Source: Ptychodera flava
Lineage: Eukaryota > Hemichordata > Enteropneusta > Ptychoderidae
Direction of reading: 5' to 3'
Length of the DNA: 64,000 bases
Assembly (NCBI RefSeq): GCF_041260155.1
Contig: NC_091930.1
Coordinates: 46,424,902-46,488,901, forward strand
In this document: piece after piece, positions 60,491-64,000 of the stretch
How positions within the stretch are numbered: the stretch's first letter is position 1
Layout of the letters: each line of letters opens with the position of its first letter
Notes under the pieces: generated by a model
What the model was told of the DNA's origin: nothing
Database searches by the model: none
The model's input: the letters and a program-made list of their open reading frames with translations, nothing else
Made by a program: the position numbers and the translations under genes

Positions 60491-61535
60491 CTGACAAGAT
60501 TAAAATGTGCGAAAACATCTGGTATTTCATCAAATTAATGCAATATTTGTTGGAGTTACCCTTCACGCAAAATATGTGCCAATGCTCTCGGTAAAGATTT
60601 ATGAAAATGCTTCAATTTTCAGAGAAAGGACGCTATATATAATATTGATGGCATTGTGTCATTGTTTGTGAATGCAATCTTAAAATACTATATTACTTTT
60701 TCAGTATGGTTAAAGCGCAGTGGTCGTCGCGCTGCGCGTGCGTGATTTTTTTGTTGATAAACATAAATTTTGTAAACATAAGTCTTCTCAACTTCAATAG
60801 GAGTGAGATGGGAGCAGTCCCCCACTTTGTTAAGGCCTTTGTAAGACTCAACATCATGCAATAGTAAAATATTAAGATCGGAAACGAACTTCAGTGGTGT
60901 ATTTCTATCTATAAACTCGTGTAGAGCTACGAACATTGGGACACTACACTCAGCACATTATGTCGCTGAGTTTACTACACGCAGACACAGTGAACAAAAA
61001 GGTTTGATCGCGCGCGTTCACGCTGGTTGTACACAATGCTATGTACAGTACAGTGAAAATACATAACTAAAATGATCAACAGTGCCTATATATGTAGACC
61101 AGCAACAAGCACAATGCCTAACACAAAAGTTACACTCAAGACCATGATCGGCAAGCCAGAGCAGGACACGGGAGATGTTGTTGGGAGACGGTCACCGCGT
61201 TGACGTACACGGATATAGAGAATCCGGTCCCACAACGTACCGGCCTGCGACGACTTGGCCCACAACCAACTGTTGATCACCATGTCTTCTCCTAGTATTA
61301 CATGGTAAGAAATAGTAAAATGATAGGAAAAAATAGACAAAACGAGTGGGTTTTCGCGGCATTTGGCAGGAAAATTGCACGGCTACACTCTGCATAGACG
61401 TATCGAGAGATCCTGTGCCCCGGTCCTGTGCACGGTCATGGCAGTGATCCAACCGCTAGCTGGTGTAGGCCTACCGGTGCTGGGCAAACTTCGTTGTTGT
61501 ACCTCCTGATTGCCGGATGCGCTATTTTGCTGGTT

Positions 61536-61566
61536 GCGGGCTGCGGGCTGCGGGTTGCGGGCATAA
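61536..61566. repeat. GCGGGCT/GCGGGTT heptamer repeat
   Basis: About four 7-bp units inside the TTAA-flanked element. Confidence 0.85.
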
Positions 61567-63096
61567 AAATATGCGTGATTTTCGGTATCATTTTCGCTAG
61601 TAGTTAGAATAAATGCAAAAATAGTATCTATATGTATTTGTTTATGGAATAAAAGCCGTGAACTTGTTGAATAATGCCGTTATTTCAGCTTACATCTGGT
61701 AAAGCGCCATCAACGTCAGAACAGTCCATTTCCCATCCAACATTCGCCGTTGCACAGCGCACTGCCAATCGAAGCTTTCGAAATGATATGACTGAACACG
61801 GATGAGTAATAATATGAACACAAGACAGATTTAACAACAACTCGCTATATTAACTTTTTATGTCATGATTTATAGGATGGATAATTTAAAAGTAAGTTTC
61901 GGATCGTTGACAGCACAGATGAACTGGGAGATGAACTTCAGTTGGTTGAAACTCGACACGCCTAATAATTTGTTACTTTTTCATAGAATGCCATGCCCTT
62001 CTCACACTTCAGATTAGTTCAACCGCCGATAAACGCACAATTTTCAGAATCATTTTCTATGCCGTTTAAAATTATTTTATTGTGGTGAACACGATAATAG
62101 TCCTAGGAAACTTTTCATAGTCACGCTGGATCAAATGCATATGGAGCAACTATCATACTGCAGGTGCAAGTCATAGAATACGTTCATGATATTAGGAGAT
62201 ACACAATTATTGAGAGCTGCAGAACACAAACTCATCCAATTCCTATTAGATCGATTCCTGAAAATAAGTCAACGCACCGGCGTGTTTTTCCCGCTGAAAT
62301 TCTCGCCTAAAATGTTAGCGGAATGTCGTTCTCTGCGGTCGCGACCTCGCTTGAACCAAAACGGCCAAGTAAGCTAAGTCCATTGTCGTACGTCTTTTTC
62401 TTTTTAAAGATTTCATGAAAAATACACGGCATTTAAATACACATCACTTCTACGCTTTTTGAAGTCAAATCTTTCCTTACACATTGCATTTAAGTAGGCA
62501 TTGTTTAATTTTCTGTATGGCACTGTTGCCCTAGAACCGAATTGTTAATAGATGCATTACAAAGAATTTACTTCCTATGGCCTGATACTAGAAATGTAAC
62601 AATTTTCATTCTGCGATAAGTGACGACATTTCTGAGGCGTGAATTTTTTCTGTCAGTCTGGTATTATTTCTCACTCACATCCATGGCAAGAAAGAAACGT
62701 GATTTCAGATCCCAAATTATTTGTAATGGCCAGGCAGCTCGGAATAAATAAATTGGTCCTCGGAATCGCCGCTTTTAATTTAGCAAATTTTGATTTTTTT
62801 CAGAAACATGACGTATTTTCACCCACTTGGTTTGGTCTGTTATAGCATCTTTAGTCCAAAAAATCAAGTTTACAGTATATATGTTTTCAACAGCCTTTAA
62901 ATGTACAGTATTATGTTAAAATACACCATTTTAACCATCTTGACCTGATGTTGAAATGTGGACTTGGCAGGAAAAGGGATACTGTACGATAGACCTGATC
63001 ATGATTATTGATAATAGACACCTCCTAAAGGTTTTATTTCTTATATACTAAATGCCATATTACATATATTAGAAATCTAGCCATAATTCTAAAAAC

Positions 63097-63151
63097 CCGC
63101 AGCCCGCAGCCCGCAACCCGCAACCCGCAGCCCGCAACCCGCAGCCCGCAC
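63097..63151. repeat. CCCGCAR heptamer repeat (complement of 61536-61566)
   Basis: About eight 7-bp units, the reverse complement of the run at 61.5 kb, suggesting an inner inverted-repeat element of about 1.6 kb within the TTAA-flanked transposon. Confidence 0.85.
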
Positions 63152-63924
63152 TTTAGCAGATACCCTGATTGCCGGGTAGGTCTGAATCCTCTCTCAAGTG
63201 AGATAACCCCCACATAACAAGAAGACCTATGAAAGGTCCTTCGCTTGACTTGATACCTGTACTCGGAATTCTCGTTTGCACCCCCAAACGGGTAAACTTT
63301 GTAGTTGAGTTGGATTCTCCACAGCCGAGTGTAGCGCGCCATATACCCGGTTTGACACGGACGTTCATACAGACCACGGAACGGAACAGAGCAGAGATGC
63401 TTCTTGCTGCAGCGGGCATTGCTCTGCGAGCTGTAGATTTCTGTAGTTTGGGTTGTTGTCTTTGTACTCCTGTCGGGCCTCTTGAAATGAAAGCTCTCGT
63501 CCTTGCTAGCGATGTCGAAAACTAGAGCCCGGTTGTTGATAGTCTGTTGGCGTATACATGCGTACACATGTGTACGTCTAGCTCTATGGCTCGAGCGATA
63601 ACAGTAGCCGAGCCCCATTCAACTGATTCAAGAAAACCATGAGCAAATGTGATCTCAATCCAACGTGCAATTATTGTTCAATATTCAGCAGATGTTTAAC
63701 TTAGATTAATTGACCTTTTATTGCGTGTTACATTTGGTTAGTTGGTATGCTTGTGACAGATCAGCCGCCATTTTAACAAGCGGCAATATCGCGCGCAAAC
63801 ATTACAATCAACCCGTTACATGTGCAGCGTTCTTGGATTTGTTTACAACAGAGGGGGACCCCCTCAGGAGGATGCGCAGCGCGACGACCACTGCGCTTTA
63901 ACAATAATACAAATAAATACTCAC

Positions 63925-64000
63925 CAGCTACTGGCTGCTGCAAATGATGTATGTCATTGTTCATTTCCAACCATGTCATATAGTGTCCTGCATGGATATG
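63925..64000 (-). CDS. Penultimate exon of the unrecognised gene, cut by the window edge
   Basis: Frame HAGHYMTWLEMNNDIHH to PVA with donor GTAGCTG|gtgagt (phase 1), which fits the phase-1 entry at 60490. The upstream boundary is outside the window or at an internal AG near 63991. The intron between the two exons carries the TTAA-flanked transposon. Confidence 0.5.

Larger units (their letters stand above)
60710..63901. mobile_element. TTAA-flanked DNA transposon, 3.18 kb, non-autonomous
   Basis: The inverted repeats are 24 bp and exact, starting AGCGCAGTGGTCGTCGCGCT at 60714 and mirrored up to 63897. TTAA flanks at 60710-60713 and 63898-63901. The short interior frames (for example 60936 downward, 63618 downward) are unrecognised. 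The class is Kolobok or piggyBac by target site. It resides in an intron. Confidence 0.75.

Noticed and set aside
60688..60936. 82-codon minus-strand frame starting with ATG, ending in the TTAA-element terminus
   Set aside because: Lies inside the transposon; its donor phase (0) does not match the exon at 60490 (phase 1); no recognised domain.
63034..63618. 194-codon minus-strand frame
   Set aside because: Runs into the heptamer repeat, giving a Cys-Gly-Leu-Arg-Val-Ala repeat; no family recognised; inside a transposon.

Overview
The window is animal nuclear DNA: spliced genes with GT-AG introns, low coding density, and a very large load of DNA transposons, Penelope-like retroelements, hairpin MITEs, minisatellites and AT microsatellites. 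No ribosomal RNA, CRISPR or prokaryotic features were seen. The protein families (a GT4/TRADD-N/NHL fusion, a Crypton-type recombinase remnant, Penelope elements with GIY-YIG endonuclease) suggest a marine invertebrate such as a hemichordate, cephalochordate, lophotrochozoan or cnidarian. The sequence alone does not let me choose among these.

The centrepiece is one minus-strand gene, exons from 24228 down to 7189. Seven exons can be joined with GT-AG boundaries and continuous reading frame (3300 nt, 1099 codons plus stop). The order is: acidic/basic N-terminus; a GT-B fold glycosyltransferase-4-like domain that has lost both glutamates of the EX7E motif; a Ser-rich linker; a TRADD-N-like adaptor; a hydrophobic membrane-type segment; a charged helical region; and a complete six-bladed NHL propeller. 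GT4 and TRADD-N domains have been placed in metazoan and bacterial counter-invader systems, so this looks like a one-protein immune sensor/effector. It is my best candidate for the exciting system.

Its introns are packed with elements. Intron 1 holds a near-perfect 165-bp hairpin and, on the opposite strand, a tyrosine-recombinase remnant frameshifted at the codon expected for the nucleophile. The 9-kb last intron holds a reverse-transcriptase fragment with an inverted arm, a TTAA-flanked DNA element, two Helentron/DINE-like elements (one with a 147-bp tandem array) and an element with a 7-bp target duplication.

From 24.5 to 45 kb I see no host gene. This stretch contains two head-to-head Penelope-like elements with hammerhead ribozyme motifs, Harbinger-like MITEs with TWA target duplications and in-window empty sites, a tandem pair of 1.24-kb units separated by a 190-bp palindrome, a 620-bp foldback, and arrays of AT-rich repeats ending in a shared microsatellite + stem-loop + CTAAAAA pattern.

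From 45.2 to 54.7 kb lie at least seven minus-strand exons of an uncharacterised gene with a GHTHED motif and a chromo/Tudor-like C-terminus. It has one in-frame stop and one unresolved junction. The last two exons of a third minus-strand gene lie at 60.3-64 kb and run off the window. A TTAA-flanked transposon sits in the intron between them.
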